This document shows, piece by piece, positions 1 to 9,843 of a stretch of 64,000 nt of DNA. Numbering within the stretch: position 1 is the first letter of the stretch; each line of letters begins with the position of its first letter. The translations under genes were made by a program, and so were the position numbers. The notes below the pieces were generated by a model, which was given only the letters and a program-made list of their open reading frames with translations, did not search any database and had not been told where the DNA came from. The stretch comes from Negativicutes bacterium (GTDB taxonomy: Bacteria; Bacillota; Negativicutes; Anaeromusales; Anaeromusaceae). The stretch covers positions 1 to 64,000 of the forward strand of contig SAAJ01000005.1 of NCBI GenBank assembly GCA_009929485.1. Reading direction: 5' to 3'.

Positions 1-95
1 TAGCACTTACTGATTCGCATTTGTGGGGGTGAAGTCCTTTTTATTGCCTAAAAACCCTTTGGCTTTTCTAGGGTTCGAGAATATGAAAATCACTC

Positions 96-230
96 TATTA
101 TGATCGTTTGACGCTGAAGGAAATTAGCTTGATTTTAAAACTATCTGAAGCGCGTATTTCACAAATTCACACGAAAGCAATTTTTCGCTTGCGAGGGGTA
201 TTGCAGTCATTAAGGGAAAGCTTGCTCTAA
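96..230 (+). pseudogene. C-terminal end of FliA/SigD-type flagellar sigma factor, reading frame disturbed
   Basis: The frame ending at TAA 228-230 encodes a typical sigma-70 region 4 helix-turn-helix: LTLKEISLIL, then SEARISQIHTKA and FRLRG. This is how FliA/SigD sigma factors end. Going upstream, YYDRLTLKE stays open only to about position 96. The preceding residues of the motif (ENMKITL) lie in a different frame at 77-97, so a frameshift sits near position 95. Stops in all three frames before that prevent a clean extension to the window edge. The location directly before a FapA gene fits the end of a fla/che operon. It is either a decayed sigma gene or a sequence error near a contig edge. 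Confidence 0.6.
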
Positions 231-251
231 GGGTGGAACGGAGGGGCGGAC

Positions 252-1826
252 ATGGAAGATTCGACAACAAAACCGCAGGAAGTAGGTTTCCGTTTGGAAC
301 ATCACCCGGATGGCGCTTATTTGACAGTGGATGCAGCTTGTAGGGCGGAATTGCAAGGTGTGCTGCAGACGGTTGCCAGCGAGGCGAGCGAATACGATCC
401 AGAGGAAATCCAAAAATGTCTGTCGGAAAAGACCGGAAAGGCTGTGCGGATTGGTCTGTCATTGCCTTTGCCGGAAATCAAATGGATGGTCTCTAAAGAT
501 CGTATGGAAGTTGTGCTGGAAATTGAGGCCGGTGAAAAGTTTCGCAAGGCAAACCCGCAGGACGTAATCGCCAAGTTAAATGCCGCGGGAATTGTCAGCG
601 GTATTGATGAAAGCGCGGTTGCCAAGGTATGCAAGCATCCTGGGGCCTCGGTTGTTTGTGCTACTGGTAGAAAAGCGGTGGATGGAAAAAACGCGATAAT
701 TAATATTCTAGTTAATACCGATGATTCAGGACGTCCTGCGGAACTAGAGGATGGTCGTGTTGATTTTAAAAACTTGAACTTGTTTACCGTGGTAGAAAGT
801 GGACAGGCTTTGGCGGAAAAAGTGCCTGCTACGCCTGGCGAAGAGGGGCAAGACGTCTTGGGAAATCCTGTATTTCCTAGGCCGGGAAAGGACATTCCTC
901 TGCCGATTGGAAAGAATGTTGAAATTCGAGACGAACTGATTGTTGTCTCATCTGTTTCCGGTCAATTTAATTACGCCAATCGGAAGATTAGTGTTTTACC
1001 CATTATTGAAATCAAAGGCGATGTGGATTTATCGACGGGTAATGTTAATTTTGTTGGCGGCGTGATTGTGCGCGGCTCGGTTACCGAGGGCTTTAGTGTC
1101 AAGGCAGGAGAAAATGTCGAGGTGCATGGTTCTGTATGCGGCGGTGTTGTGGAAGGGCAGAACGTATTTATTAAAATGGGTGTGCAGGGCATGCACAAAG
1201 GGCGCATTTTGGCGGAAAAGAATGTAGTGGCTAAGTTCATAGAAAACGCGCAGGTGGTGGCTGGCGAAGAAGTTATTGTCAGTGAAGCCATTTTGCACTC
1301 TAAGGTTAGCGCCGGTAAACGCATTATTGTTGACGGCAAGCGCGGCATGGTTATTGGCGGGACGATCACGGCAGGTGAGGAAATTCGTTCTAAAAGTCTG
1401 GGAACGCACATGGCGACCAATACAGAAGTAGAAGTAGGCGTAAATCCCATGTTACGGGAAGAGCATCAAGCGTTAAAACGTGATTTGCGCAAACAGGAAC
1501 TGAGCTTGGATCAGACGCAAAAAGCCTTAGCCCTGCTTCGTTCGAGAGACTTGAATTCGTTGCCGCCGGAAAAAAGAGATATTATGCTGAAGATGACGAA
1601 AGCCCAGTTTCAATTGGCCGGCCAAGTGGAAAGTATGCGTGCACGTATGGTGGAAATTGAACTTTCGTTGGAAGAAATGCGCAATGGCAGGGTGCGTGTC
1701 ATGGATACGGTTTATCCAGGGGTGAAAGTTGTCTTAGGTAATCTGGTTAAATTCATTCGTGAACCGGAAAAATTTGTTTCGTATTATGCGGAAGACGGCG
1801 ATATTCATAAAGGTTCGTACAAGTAA
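252..1826 (+). CDS. FapA/DUF342 family flagellar-assembly-associated protein
   Basis: A 524-residue DUF342 (FapA) protein. The central region (about residues 170-390) is a glycine/valine-rich series of short beta repeats (GDVDLSTGNVNF, GGVIVRGSV, GENVEVHGSV, and others), expected to form a right-handed beta-helix like bactofilin or MinC folds. Residues about 400-480 are charged and helical, probably a coiled coil. There is no signal peptide or membrane segment, so it is cytosolic. Members are often found beside flagellar and chemotaxis genes but their biochemical role is poorly defined. The ATG start follows a strong GGAGGGG site. It lies 21 bases after the sigma-factor fragment and is followed closely by two small genes, suggesting co-transcription. 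Confidence 0.88.
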   Translation: MEDSTTKPQEVGFRLEHHPDGAYLTVDAACRAELQGVLQTVASEASEYDPEEIQKCLSEKTGKAVRIGLSLPLPEIKWMVSKDRMEVVLEIEAGEKFRKANPQDVIAKLNAAGIVSGIDESAVAKVCKHPGASVVCATGRKAVDGKNAIINILVNTDDSGRPAELEDGRVDFKNLNLFTVVESGQALAEKVPATPGEEGQDVLGNPVFPRPGKDIPLPIGKNVEIRDELIVVSSVSGQFNYANRKISVLPIIEIKGDVDLSTGNVNFVGGVIVRGSVTEGFSVKAGENVEVHGSVCGGVVEGQNVFIKMGVQGMHKGRILAEKNVVAKFIENAQVVAGEEVIVSEAILHSKVSAGKRIIVDGKRGMVIGGTITAGEEIRSKSLGTHMATNTEVEVGVNPMLREEHQALKRDLRKQELSLDQTQKALALLRSRDLNSLPPEKRDIMLKMTKAQFQLAGQVESMRARMVEIELSLEEMRNGRVRVMDTVYPGVKVVLGNLVKFIREPEKFVSYYAEDGDIHKGSYK

Positions 1827-1841
1827 AGGAAGGGAAGCAAG

Positions 1842-2159
1842 ATGCTGATCAGACCGATGGACTTGCAGGTGATGCTGCCTCGGGCCGGCGAAGCGGGAAA
1901 AATGCAGCAGGCTCAGGAGCAGCAAAACCTGCAGCAACCCCAACTCGCTGGTCAAGAGTGGAAAGAGCTGACTAAAATCCGCCAAGGCCAAGTGCAGCAT
2001 AGTGAAGAAACCGAGCACTCCCGCATTAAAGACGAGCAACGTGAACGTTCTGGACAGCATAAAGAAAAAGACGAGAAGAAGACCAAGGACAAGAAGGATG
2101 CAGCGGAAGAAACTCCGCCGGATCCGGTGCGCGGGCATAAGATTGATATTCGAACATGA
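1842..2159 (+). CDS. small highly charged protein of flagellar operon tail, function unknown
   Basis: A 105-residue protein without a recognised domain. The first 25 residues are mildly hydrophobic (LIRPMDLQVMLPRAGE). The rest is Gln-, Glu- and Lys-rich and low in complexity, ending with a short PPDPVRGHKIDIRT segment. It is probably largely helical or disordered. The start has a good AAGGAAGGGA site, 15 bases after the FapA gene, and the next gene begins 12 bases after the stop. Small proteins of this style commonly sit between FapA and SwrB-like genes in Firmicutes; that comparison is from memory. The gene is real by context and spacing, but no function can be assigned. Confidence 0.7.
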   Translation: MLIRPMDLQVMLPRAGEAGKMQQAQEQQNLQQPQLAGQEWKELTKIRQGQVQHSEETEHSRIKDEQRERSGQHKEKDEKKTKDKKDAAEETPPDPVRGHKIDIRT

Positions 2160-2171
2160 GGATGTAGTGTG

Positions 2172-2714
2172 ATGACAAACTGGCCTTGGATCGCGTTGAC
2201 TCTTGCTTGCGTCATCGGGATCCTTTTTTATATTCGCAAGGACCATTTACGCAAAGTGCAGGATATGCAATTGCAGCAGCAAGGGCAAGAACTGGAGAGG
2301 CGCTTGCAGGAAACAGCGGAGCATATTTTGTTGCGCATGGAGCAGGAAGCGATACGCTTGGAAGCATTGTTGGCGCGGTGCGAAGAGCAGACGCAACGGA
2401 TGGAACCATTGCAAAAATCAACTAGGGAAAGGTCCGATTTGCCAACAATAAAACCAAGCAAAACGGAAATAGCGGAAGAGCAGCCTCCTAATTTTGCGAT
2501 GGCCTTGCTGCAAGAAGAGTTGAATCTGCAGCCGCCGTCAGAAGCGCAAGCAGATGGGCCCGTACAGAATGTACGTTCAAAAACGGCGTCTGGCAGGGAA
2601 CGCTATGAAAAAGTGTATGAGTTGGCCGCTTCCGGCTTGACCATGGGAGAAATTGCGCAGCAGACTGGACTGGGCGTAGCAGAAGTGAACTTGCTTTTGA
2701 GCTTGCGAAAATAG
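2172..2714 (+). CDS. SwrB-like membrane-anchored protein (DUF6115-type)
   Basis: A 180-residue protein with one N-terminal membrane helix (residues 2-21, WPWIALTLACVIGILFYI). A long Gln/Glu-rich coiled coil follows (about 25-85), then a linker, and a C-terminal helix-turn-helix-like segment (YELAASGLTMGEIAQQTGLG, then EVNLLLSLRK). This layout, and its place between the sigma factor region and rpsB, match SwrB (YlxL) of Bacillus, which promotes flagellar export apparatus activation. Equivalence is inferred from synteny and layout, not from close sequence identity. ATG 2172 is preferred over GTG 2169 because the GAGG site then has better spacing. It is the last gene before the rpsB promoter. 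Confidence 0.7.
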   Translation: MTNWPWIALTLACVIGILFYIRKDHLRKVQDMQLQQQGQELERRLQETAEHILLRMEQEAIRLEALLARCEEQTQRMEPLQKSTRERSDLPTIKPSKTEIAEEQPPNFAMALLQEELNLQPPSEAQADGPVQNVRSKTASGRERYEKVYELAASGLTMGEIAQQTGLGVAEVNLLLSLRK

Positions 2715-2724
2715 CTAAAAAAGC

Positions 2725-2753
2725 TTGTTTGTCTGCTGGATTCATGGTATAAT
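2725..2753 (+). promoter_or_regulatory. sigma-A promoter for rpsB
   Basis: TTGTTT at 2725-2730, a 17-base spacer, and TATAAT at 2748-2753 with an extended -10 TGG just before it. The start of transcription would be near 2760, giving a leader of roughly 110 bases before rpsB. It separates the flagellar genes from the ribosomal/translation block. Confidence 0.75.
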
Positions 2754-2772
2754 TTCTCGTGTTGTATAAAAA

Positions 2773-2860
2773 CCACACACCTCCAATTTCGTGGCTGTGC
2801 CGAACTGAAAAGGGCGGTGAAAACGAAAAATGCGGAGCGTGGAGGAAATTAACAGGAGGT
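2773..2860 (+). promoter_or_regulatory. rpsB 5' leader with possible Shine-Dalgarno sequestering element
   Basis: The leader contains ACCTCC at 2779-2784, an exact complement of the rpsB ribosome binding core GGAGGT at 2855-2860. It also complements a decoy TGGAGG at 2840-2845. An alternative local hairpin CCAC/GTGG (2773-2776 with 2791-2794) would hide the anti-SD. Two mutually exclusive folds are therefore possible, as expected of ribosomal-protein autoregulation. S2 autoregulates rpsB-tsf in E. coli; whether this leader binds S2 is inference. Confidence 0.4.
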
Positions 2861-2868
2861 AATTTATT

Positions 2869-3603
2869 ATGGCAGTAATTTCAATGAAACAGCTTCTCGA
2901 AGCAGGGGTGCACTTTGGTCACCAGACCCGGAGATGGAACCCTAAAATGGCTCCTTATATTTTTACGGAGCGCAATGGCATCTATATCATCGACTTGCAG
3001 AAAACCGTTAAAAAAGTAGACGAGGCGTATAACTTTGTACGTGATTTGGCTGCTGACGGCGGCACCTTGCTGTTTGTTGGTACGAAAAAGCAGGCCCAAG
3101 ACGCTGTGCGTGAAGAAGCGGCTCGCTGCAATATGTTCTTTGTCAACGAGCGTTGGCTGGGCGGTATGATGACCAATTTTAAAACCATCCAAGCGCGGAT
3201 TAACCGTCTGCGTAAGCTGGAAGAAATGGAAACAAACGGCGTATTCGAAGTGCTGCCGAAGAAAGAAGTTCTGCAGTTGCGTCACGAAATGGATCGCTTG
3301 CAGAAATTCCTGGGCGGCATCAAGAACATGCGCAAACTTCCGTCTGCCTTGTTCATTATTGATCCTCGCAAAGAGCGTATCGCAGTTGCGGAAGCTCGCA
3401 ATCTCGGAATTCCGATCGTAGCGATTGTCGACACAAACTGCGATCCTGATGAAATTGATCATGTAATTCCTGGCAACGATGACGCGATTCGTGCGGTTAA
3501 ACTGCTGACGGCTAAGATGGCGGATGCTATTTTGGAAGGTCGCCAAGGTGAACAGCATGATGAAGAAAATGCGGAAGTTGCTGTAGACGAAGCCGCTGAA
3601 TAA
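2869..3603 (+). CDS. rpsB: 30S ribosomal protein S2
   Basis: A 244-residue bacterial S2. Family signatures are visible: [20 protein letters not shown] at the N-terminus, [25 protein letters not shown], and [12 protein letters not shown] followed later by [20 protein letters not shown]. It is a component of the small ribosomal subunit, bound near the head and platform with S1 and S18. The last 20 residues are acidic, as in many Firmicutes. The ATG has a strong AGGAGGT site. The gene opens the translation block with its own promoter. It is separated from tsf by a perfect hairpin that probably sets the S2 to EF-Ts ratio. Confidence 0.98.
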   Translation: MAVISMKQLLEAGVHFGHQTRRWNPKMAPYIFTERNGIYIIDLQKTVKKVDEAYNFVRDLAADGGTLLFVGTKKQAQDAVREEAARCNMFFVNERWLGGMMTNFKTIQARINRLRKLEEMETNGVFEVLPKKEVLQLRHEMDRLQKFLGGIKNMRKLPSALFIIDPRKERIAVAEARNLGIPIVAIVDTNCDPDEIDHVIPGNDDAIRAVKLLTAKMADAILEGRQGEQHDEENAEVAVDEAAE

Positions 3604-3611
3604 TGTCTAGT

Positions 3612-3638
3612 AAAGGTAAGGGGCTACCCCTTACCTTT
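3612..3638 (+). terminator. perfect hairpin between rpsB and tsf (attenuator)
   Basis: AAAGGTAAGGGG (3612-3623) pairs over 12 bases with CCCCTTACCTTT (3627-3638) around a CTA loop. The bases after it (CTCAATAAAA) are not a proper U-tract, so partial termination, transcript processing or mRNA stabilisation is more likely than full termination. The rpsB-tsf intergenic region is a known attenuation point in other bacteria. Confidence 0.6.
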
Positions 3639-3677
3639 CTCAATAAAAGATGCGAATATTGACAGGAGGATGTTCTG

Positions 3678-4325
3678 ATGATAACTGCTGCAATGGTAAA
3701 AGAGCTTCGGGAACGTACCGGAGCGGGTATGATGGACTGTAAAAAAGCTCTTGGTGAAGTTGACGGTGACATGGATAAAGCAGTTGACTTTTTGCGGGAA
3801 AAAGGGTTGGCAGCTGCTGCGAAAAAAGCAGGCCGCATAGCAGCGGAAGGTTTAGTTGAAGCTTATATTCATGGCGCCGGACGTATTGGCGTTATGGTAG
3901 AAGTAAACTGTGAAACCGACTTTGTAGCTAAAACCGATGACTTCCATGGCTTAGCCAAGGATATTGCCATGCAAATTGCTGCTGCGAATCCGATGTATGT
4001 TCGTCGTGAAGAAGTTCCGGAAGAAATATTGGAGCATGAAAAAGAAATTCTTCGTGCACAGGCGTTAAACGAAGGCAAGCCGGCAGCGATTGTTGAAAAA
4101 ATGATTACTGGCCGTATTGAAAAATATTATAAAGAAGTTTGCTTGATGGAGCAGGTTTTCATTAAAAATCCAGATGTGACCATTACGCAACTTATTAATG
4201 AAAAAATTGCCAAGATTGGTGAAAACATCAGCATTCGCCGCTTTACTCGCTATCAGTTGGGCGATGGCATTGAGAAAAAGGAAAATGATTTTGCAGCAGA
4301 AGTTATGGCTGCAGTACAAGGATAA
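3678..4325 (+). CDS. tsf: elongation factor Ts
   Basis: A 215-residue EF-Ts, the guanine nucleotide exchange factor for EF-Tu. The N-terminal UBA-like domain ([19 protein letters not shown]) is followed by the core signature [16 protein letters not shown]. This contains the TDFV segment whose Asp and Phe insert into EF-Tu to displace magnesium. At about 215 residues it is the short form with a single core subdomain, as in many Firmicutes and Thermus, rather than the roughly 280-residue enterobacterial form. The ATG follows an AGGAGGATGTT site. A strong terminator lies after the gene, so tsf probably ends the rpsB transcript. Confidence 0.97.
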   Translation: MITAAMVKELRERTGAGMMDCKKALGEVDGDMDKAVDFLREKGLAAAAKKAGRIAAEGLVEAYIHGAGRIGVMVEVNCETDFVAKTDDFHGLAKDIAMQIAAANPMYVRREEVPEEILEHEKEILRAQALNEGKPAAIVEKMITGRIEKYYKEVCLMEQVFIKNPDVTITQLINEKIAKIGENISIRRFTRYQLGDGIEKKENDFAAEVMAAVQG

Positions 4326-4346
4326 CATCCTCGGCTTGAAGGAGGA

Positions 4347-4382
4347 AAATAAGAGAACACTTTTTGGTGTTCTCTTATTTTT
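4347..4382 (+). terminator. intrinsic terminator after tsf
   Basis: AAATAAGAGAACAC (4347-4360) pairs over 14 bases with GTGTTCTCTTATTT (4367-4380), loop TTTTTG. The right arm runs into a T-rich tail. It separates rpsB-tsf from pyrH. Confidence 0.85.
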
Positions 4383-4429
4383 CGCCTGTAAACAGAAATT
4401 AGGCGCAGGATTTTACTGAGGTCTTGTAG

Positions 4430-5750
<1,321 letters not shown>

Positions 5751-5831
5751 ATTGGCTGCTTGGAATGTGATGAACATCCGCACTGTTGTCGGGAAACTGG
5801 TTTCCAGGCTGCTATGGAAAAATTGACACAG

Positions 5832-5861
5832 GACCCCCTCTGTCTGAGGGGGTCTTCCTTT
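5832..5861 (+). terminator. terminator after frr
   Basis: GACCCCCTC (5832-5840) pairs with GAGGGGGTC (5846-5854), loop TGTCT, followed by TTCCTTT. A GC-rich 9-bp stem with an imperfect U-tract; probably a partial terminator before uppS. Confidence 0.7.
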
Positions 5862-5896
5862 GAATTTTTGAATCCAGGCTGATGGAGGAGTTCCAC

Positions 5897-6658
5897 ATGT
5901 GGAAGAAATGGCTGACTGGCTCAGAAAAATCAAAAACAGGCGTATCGAGCCAAGAAAAAGTACCGCGTCACGTAGCCATTATTATGGATGGCAATGGACG
6001 TTGGGCTAAGGAACGGGGCTTATTACGCACTTTTGGGCATCGAGCAGGCGCGGAAACGTTGCAAAAAATTATTCAAACCGCATCCGATATCGGCATTGAA
6101 GTTCTCACTGTGTATGCTTTTTCGACGGAAAATTGGAAGCGCCCTGAAGAAGAAGTGGGGCTGTTGATGCGTCTCATTGCCGAATACCTGGATAGTAAGT
6201 TGGCTGCTATGCATGCTAACCAAGTGCAGCTTCGCCATCTTGGTGATTTAGCGGGTTTGCCGTCGGCGCTGCAACTGAAGCTGACTAAAGCTATGGAACA
6301 AACTAGGAATAATACAGGCTTGGTTGTCAATTTGGCGATTAATTACGGGGGCCGAGCGGAGATTCTAGAGGCGGTAAAGGCGTTGGCCCGCGCGGTAGAA
6401 AATGGCGAAGTGCGCGCCGCTGAAATCGATGAGGACGTGTTTGCGGCGGCTCTATACACTCAAGGACTTCCGGATCCGGACCTTTTGATCCGGACCAGTG
6501 GCGATGTTCGTCTAAGTAATTTTTTGCTTTGGCAGACTGCCTATACGGAATTGTATTTTTGCGATGTAAACTGGCCTGATTTTACGCCGGAGCATTTAAT
6601 GGAGGCTATTGCTTCTTTTCAAAAGCGAGAGCGGCGTTTTGGAGGGCTTAAGAAGTAA
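5897..6658 (+). CDS. uppS: isoprenyl transferase (undecaprenyl diphosphate synthase)
   Basis: About 253 residues, a cis-prenyltransferase that condenses FPP with isopentenyl diphosphates to the undecaprenyl carrier for peptidoglycan and O-antigen synthesis. The signature HVAIIMDGNGRWAKERG carries the catalytic Asp. TVYAFSTENWKRP and the C-terminal DPDLLIRTSGDVRLSNFLLWQ region with substrate-binding Arg residues are also present. The second ATG (5897) is chosen because GGAGGAG at 5884-5890 is then correctly spaced. An ATG at 5882 would precede that site. It is a cytosolic enzyme acting with the membrane lipids made by the neighbouring cdsA and dxr/ispG products. Confidence 0.96.
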   Translation: MWKKWLTGSEKSKTGVSSQEKVPRHVAIIMDGNGRWAKERGLLRTFGHRAGAETLQKIIQTASDIGIEVLTVYAFSTENWKRPEEEVGLLMRLIAEYLDSKLAAMHANQVQLRHLGDLAGLPSALQLKLTKAMEQTRNNTGLVVNLAINYGGRAEILEAVKALARAVENGEVRAAEIDEDVFAAALYTQGLPDPDLLIRTSGDVRLSNFLLWQTAYTELYFCDVNWPDFTPEHLMEAIASFQKRERRFGGLKK

Positions 6659-6672
6659 GAAATGGGTGGTCA

Positions 6673-7515
6673 ATGGTGTTAGGAAAACGGATACTGACGG
6701 CAGTCTGCGGGTTGCCGCTGGTACTTTGGCTTGTGTATGCAGGCGGTTGGTATTTTGGGTTGGCAATTTCCCTGACTGCCCTGGTATCTTGGCTTGAATA
6801 CTGCCGCATGCTGCGACAGATTGAACTGCATCCATGGCAAAGCTTGGGGATTTTATACAGCTTCCTGTTGCCCCTATGTGTCTGGCTGGGAAACTCGCAG
6901 GAAATGGTGTTCTTTTTGGTAGTGCTGTTCTTGGTGAATGGAGCGCGTTTAGTGGTGCAAGCGGCGAGTTTTTCGCCTGCAGACGCCTTTGCGACAGTGT
7001 TCGGCGTCATGTATGTACCGTTGCTGCTTGCCTTTTTCGTAGCACTGCGTATGTATTTGCCTGAAAATGCAGTTTTACCGGCCGCTCCTTTTCTATCTCA
7101 ATGTGCAGGCTATGTCTATTTGTCATTTATTGGAACCTGGGCCAGTGATACTTTTGCTTATTTTATTGGTTCCCGTTGGGGTCGACGAAAACTGTGTCCT
7201 GAGATCAGTCCCGGGAAAACAGTGGAAGGCGCTTTGGGCGGTTTAGGGGGCACCTTACTGGTTGTTGGCTGGTTGGGGAGCGCCTTTGCCGGCTTGCAAT
7301 TAGAACAAGCGCTGTTATTGGGCTGCCTAATCGGCGTGGCGGCTCCGGTTGGCGATTTGGTGGAGTCTCGTTTGAAACGGTATGCCGGCGTTAAGGACTC
7401 TGGGGCGATTCTGCCGGGGCATGGCGGCATGCTGGACCGGATTGACAGCTTGCTGTTTGTAGTACCGGTCGTGTATTTTTATATTGGCGCTCGCAGTTTG
7501 TTTTTTTTAGGATAG
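6673..7515 (+). CDS. cdsA: phosphatidate cytidylyltransferase
   Basis: A 280-residue integral membrane enzyme making CDP-diacylglycerol from phosphatidate and CTP, the branch point of phospholipid synthesis. At least seven hydrophobic segments are visible across the length. The CTP-transferase signature is complete near the C-terminus: ESRLKRYAGVKDSGAILPGH then GGMLDRIDS. The start ATG follows uppS by 14 bases with only a weak GGTGG site, so translation may depend on coupling. The next gene, dxr, starts 10 bases after the stop. Confidence 0.95.
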   Translation: MVLGKRILTAVCGLPLVLWLVYAGGWYFGLAISLTALVSWLEYCRMLRQIELHPWQSLGILYSFLLPLCVWLGNSQEMVFFLVVLFLVNGARLVVQAASFSPADAFATVFGVMYVPLLLAFFVALRMYLPENAVLPAAPFLSQCAGYVYLSFIGTWASDTFAYFIGSRWGRRKLCPEISPGKTVEGALGGLGGTLLVVGWLGSAFAGLQLEQALLLGCLIGVAAPVGDLVESRLKRYAGVKDSGAILPGHGGMLDRIDSLLFVVPVVYFYIGARSLFFLG

Positions 7516-7525
7516 GAGAATATAC

Positions 7526-8683
7526 ATGCGACAACGGATTGCTTTACTGGGAAGTACCGGTTCGATTGGCTGCCAAACTTTAGATGTGGCCGCAGCACAT
7601 CCCGCAGAATGTGAAATCAGCGTATTGGCTGCTCACAGTCGCGATGAATTGTTGGAAGAGCAGATTCGCAAATTTCGGCCGGCCTATGCGGTGCTAAGCG
7701 ATGAAAAGGCTGCATTGCGTTTAAAAGCCCGCTACGAGGGGCCTACGACCATTTTAAGCGGTGACAAAGCGATAGAAGAACTGGCAGCATCAAACGAAAT
7801 TGATACGGTGGTAACGGCTCTTGTCGGCTTTGCAGGGTTAAAGCCAACCTTAGCCGCCATTAAAGCTGGCAAAAAAATTGCCCTGGCCAATAAGGAAACG
7901 TTGGTAGCGGCTGGGGAATTGGTTACGGCTGAAGCGAAAAAGTACGGTGTGGACATTCTGCCTGTCGATAGCGAGCACAGCGCCTTGTTTCAGTGCCTGC
8001 ATGGCGAGTCGCCGAAAGAGGTGCACAAGCTCCTCATTACTGCCTCGGGAGGCCCTTTCCGCGGAAGGAGCAGGGAGCAGTTGGCAAAAGTAACCTTGCA
8101 GGAGTGTTTGCAGCATCCGAATTGGTCTATGGGCCGCAAAATTACCGTGGATTCGGCGACTCTAGCCAATAAAGGGCTGGAAGTGATTGAGGCGCGTTGG
8201 CTTTTTGATGTGTCTTACGATCAGATTGAAGTGGTGGTGCATCCACAGAGTATTGTGCATTCCATGGTAGAATTCAGCGACTCCTCAGTGTTGGCTCAAA
8301 TTGGTTATCCTGATATGCGTCTGCCGATACAGTATGCTTTGTTTTATCCACGGCGTCTGGAAGCTTCGTGGCAGCGTTTAGATTGGAAGACCATCCGCAC
8401 GCTGACCTTTGAACCGCCTGATGTACAAGCGTTTCCGCTTTTGGCGACTGCCTTTGAAGTCGGCAGAGCCGGGGGAACGTACCCTTGCGTGTTTAATGCC
8501 GCCAACGAAGTGGCGGTAGAGGCTTTTTTGCAGGGGAAAATTTCCTTTTTGCAGATTACGGAAATTGTTCAAAAAGTGCTGTCTCAATATAAAGGAGGCA
8601 GTGCGGCGGAATTGGCAAGCATTTTAGCGGCAAACGACTGGGCGCGTCAAGCTGCAGCAGTTTGCTGCAGTCAGGCGAATTAA
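7526..8683 (+). CDS. dxr: 1-deoxy-D-xylulose 5-phosphate reductoisomerase
   Basis: A 385-residue DXR, the second MEP-pathway enzyme, converting DXP to MEP with NADPH and a divalent metal. The N-terminal nucleotide-binding motif LLGSTGSIG is followed by ANKETLVAAGELV and PVDSEHSALFQCL with metal-binding Asp and Glu. ITASGGPFRG, the MGRKITVDSATLANKGLEVI stretch and HPQSIVHSMVEF come next. The C-terminal domain ends with the helical bundle. It sits between cdsA and rseP in the conserved Firmicute order. Together with ispG downstream it shows that isoprenoids are made by the MEP route. Confidence 0.97.
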   Translation: MRQRIALLGSTGSIGCQTLDVAAAHPAECEISVLAAHSRDELLEEQIRKFRPAYAVLSDEKAALRLKARYEGPTTILSGDKAIEELAASNEIDTVVTALVGFAGLKPTLAAIKAGKKIALANKETLVAAGELVTAEAKKYGVDILPVDSEHSALFQCLHGESPKEVHKLLITASGGPFRGRSREQLAKVTLQECLQHPNWSMGRKITVDSATLANKGLEVIEARWLFDVSYDQIEVVVHPQSIVHSMVEFSDSSVLAQIGYPDMRLPIQYALFYPRRLEASWQRLDWKTIRTLTFEPPDVQAFPLLATAFEVGRAGGTYPCVFNAANEVAVEAFLQGKISFLQITEIVQKVLSQYKGGSAAELASILAANDWARQAAAVCCSQAN

Positions 8684-8696
8684 GGAGGGAAACGGA

Positions 8697-9797
8697 TTGG
8701 GAGGACATGGAAGTTCGCTATTGGCAACCATTCTGTTGTTTGGTTTGCTGATTTTGGTTCATGAATGGGGACATTTTATTACGGCGAAACTAACCGGTAT
8801 GTGGGTTAAAGAATTTGCTATTGGTTTTGGCCCCAAGCTAATCAGTTGGCGGATGGGAGAAACACGCTATTCCTGGCGGGTCATTCCTTTAGGCGGGTTT
8901 AACAATATCGCCGGCATGCACCCAGATGAAGAAATCGATGAACTGGGCGATATGAGTGAAGAGGAGTACCGCAAGCGGGCTTTTTATGCTAAGTCGGTTT
9001 GGGCGCGAATGCTGGTCATTGCGGCTGGTTCGGTTATGAATTTGCTGCTGCCGGTCATTTTGTTCACGTTGGTTTTTGTCTTTTCCGGTATTGATCGTCC
9101 GGTGGAAGCGCCGATTGTCGGCCAAGCTATGGCAGGGCATCCAGCTGCGCAGGCAGGCCTGGAAAAAAATGATCGGATTGTCCGGATTCAAGGTCAGGAT
9201 ATTGCTTCATGGAAGCAGATGGTGGAGACGCTGCAGCAGGTCGGCGCCGTTACTGAGGGCAAGGGGCTTGCCGTCGAGTATGAGCGGACCTTGCCTTCAG
9301 GGGCTGTGGAACATCGAACTACACAAGTTTACCCGGAAAAAGACGGCGCCAATGGACGTGTGCTTATTGGCGTGGCGGCTAAACTAGAAAACTATCAACC
9401 AGGTATTGTCGAGTCGTGCGGACTAGCGGTGCAACAGACGGTGGCTGTTGCGGCGATGATGGTCAAAGGCTTGGCCAAAATGATTACCGGTCAAGCTGCC
9501 GCTGATGTGGCGGGACCGATCGGCGTGGCTCAGATGGCCTGGGAAGTGGCTCAAAACGGTCTGATGAAGCTGCTTGGCTTTGGCGCTTTGCTAAGTATTA
9601 ATTTGGGGATCATCAATTTACTGCCCATCCCGGTATTGGATGGCGGTCATATAGTGGCATTGCTCATTGAAGCGGTCCGGGGGCGGCCGATCAGCAAAGA
9701 ACGTTTGCAAATGGTGCAGATGGCAGGTTTGTTACTGCTCTTGCTGATTATGGTGTTTGCAACCTTTAAGGATGTGCTGAGGTTGAATTTGTTTTAG
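8697..9797 (+). CDS. rseP: RIP metalloprotease RseP/RasP (site-2 protease)
   Basis: A 366-residue membrane zinc protease for regulated intramembrane proteolysis, for example of anti-sigma factors and signal peptides. The zinc motif HEWGH is at residues 22-26 in the first membrane helix. A PDZ domain covers about 125-205, and the second metal-ligand region NLLPIPVLDGGH lies near residue 315. A final hydrophobic helix ends the protein. The TTG start at 8697 is supported by AAGGAGGGAAA just upstream and leaves the catalytic motif at the usual distance from the N-terminus. Substrates cannot be told from the sequence. Confidence 0.95.
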   Translation: MGGHGSSLLATILLFGLLILVHEWGHFITAKLTGMWVKEFAIGFGPKLISWRMGETRYSWRVIPLGGFNNIAGMHPDEEIDELGDMSEEEYRKRAFYAKSVWARMLVIAAGSVMNLLLPVILFTLVFVFSGIDRPVEAPIVGQAMAGHPAAQAGLEKNDRIVRIQGQDIASWKQMVETLQQVGAVTEGKGLAVEYERTLPSGAVEHRTTQVYPEKDGANGRVLIGVAAKLENYQPGIVESCGLAVQQTVAVAAMMVKGLAKMITGQAAADVAGPIGVAQMAWEVAQNGLMKLLGFGALLSINLGIINLLPIPVLDGGHIVALLIEAVRGRPISKERLQMVQMAGLLLLLLIMVFATFKDVLRLNLF

Positions 9798-9843
9798 AGA
9801 CTCAGTGGTCAAACGGTAGAGTAAAGAGGAGGCGAATAGGGAG

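Noticed and set aside
317-895. Minus-strand frames opposite FapA, pyrH, dxr, hsdM, hsdR and others
   Set aside because: They lack ribosome sites and recognisable domains and mirror strong genes on the opposite strand.
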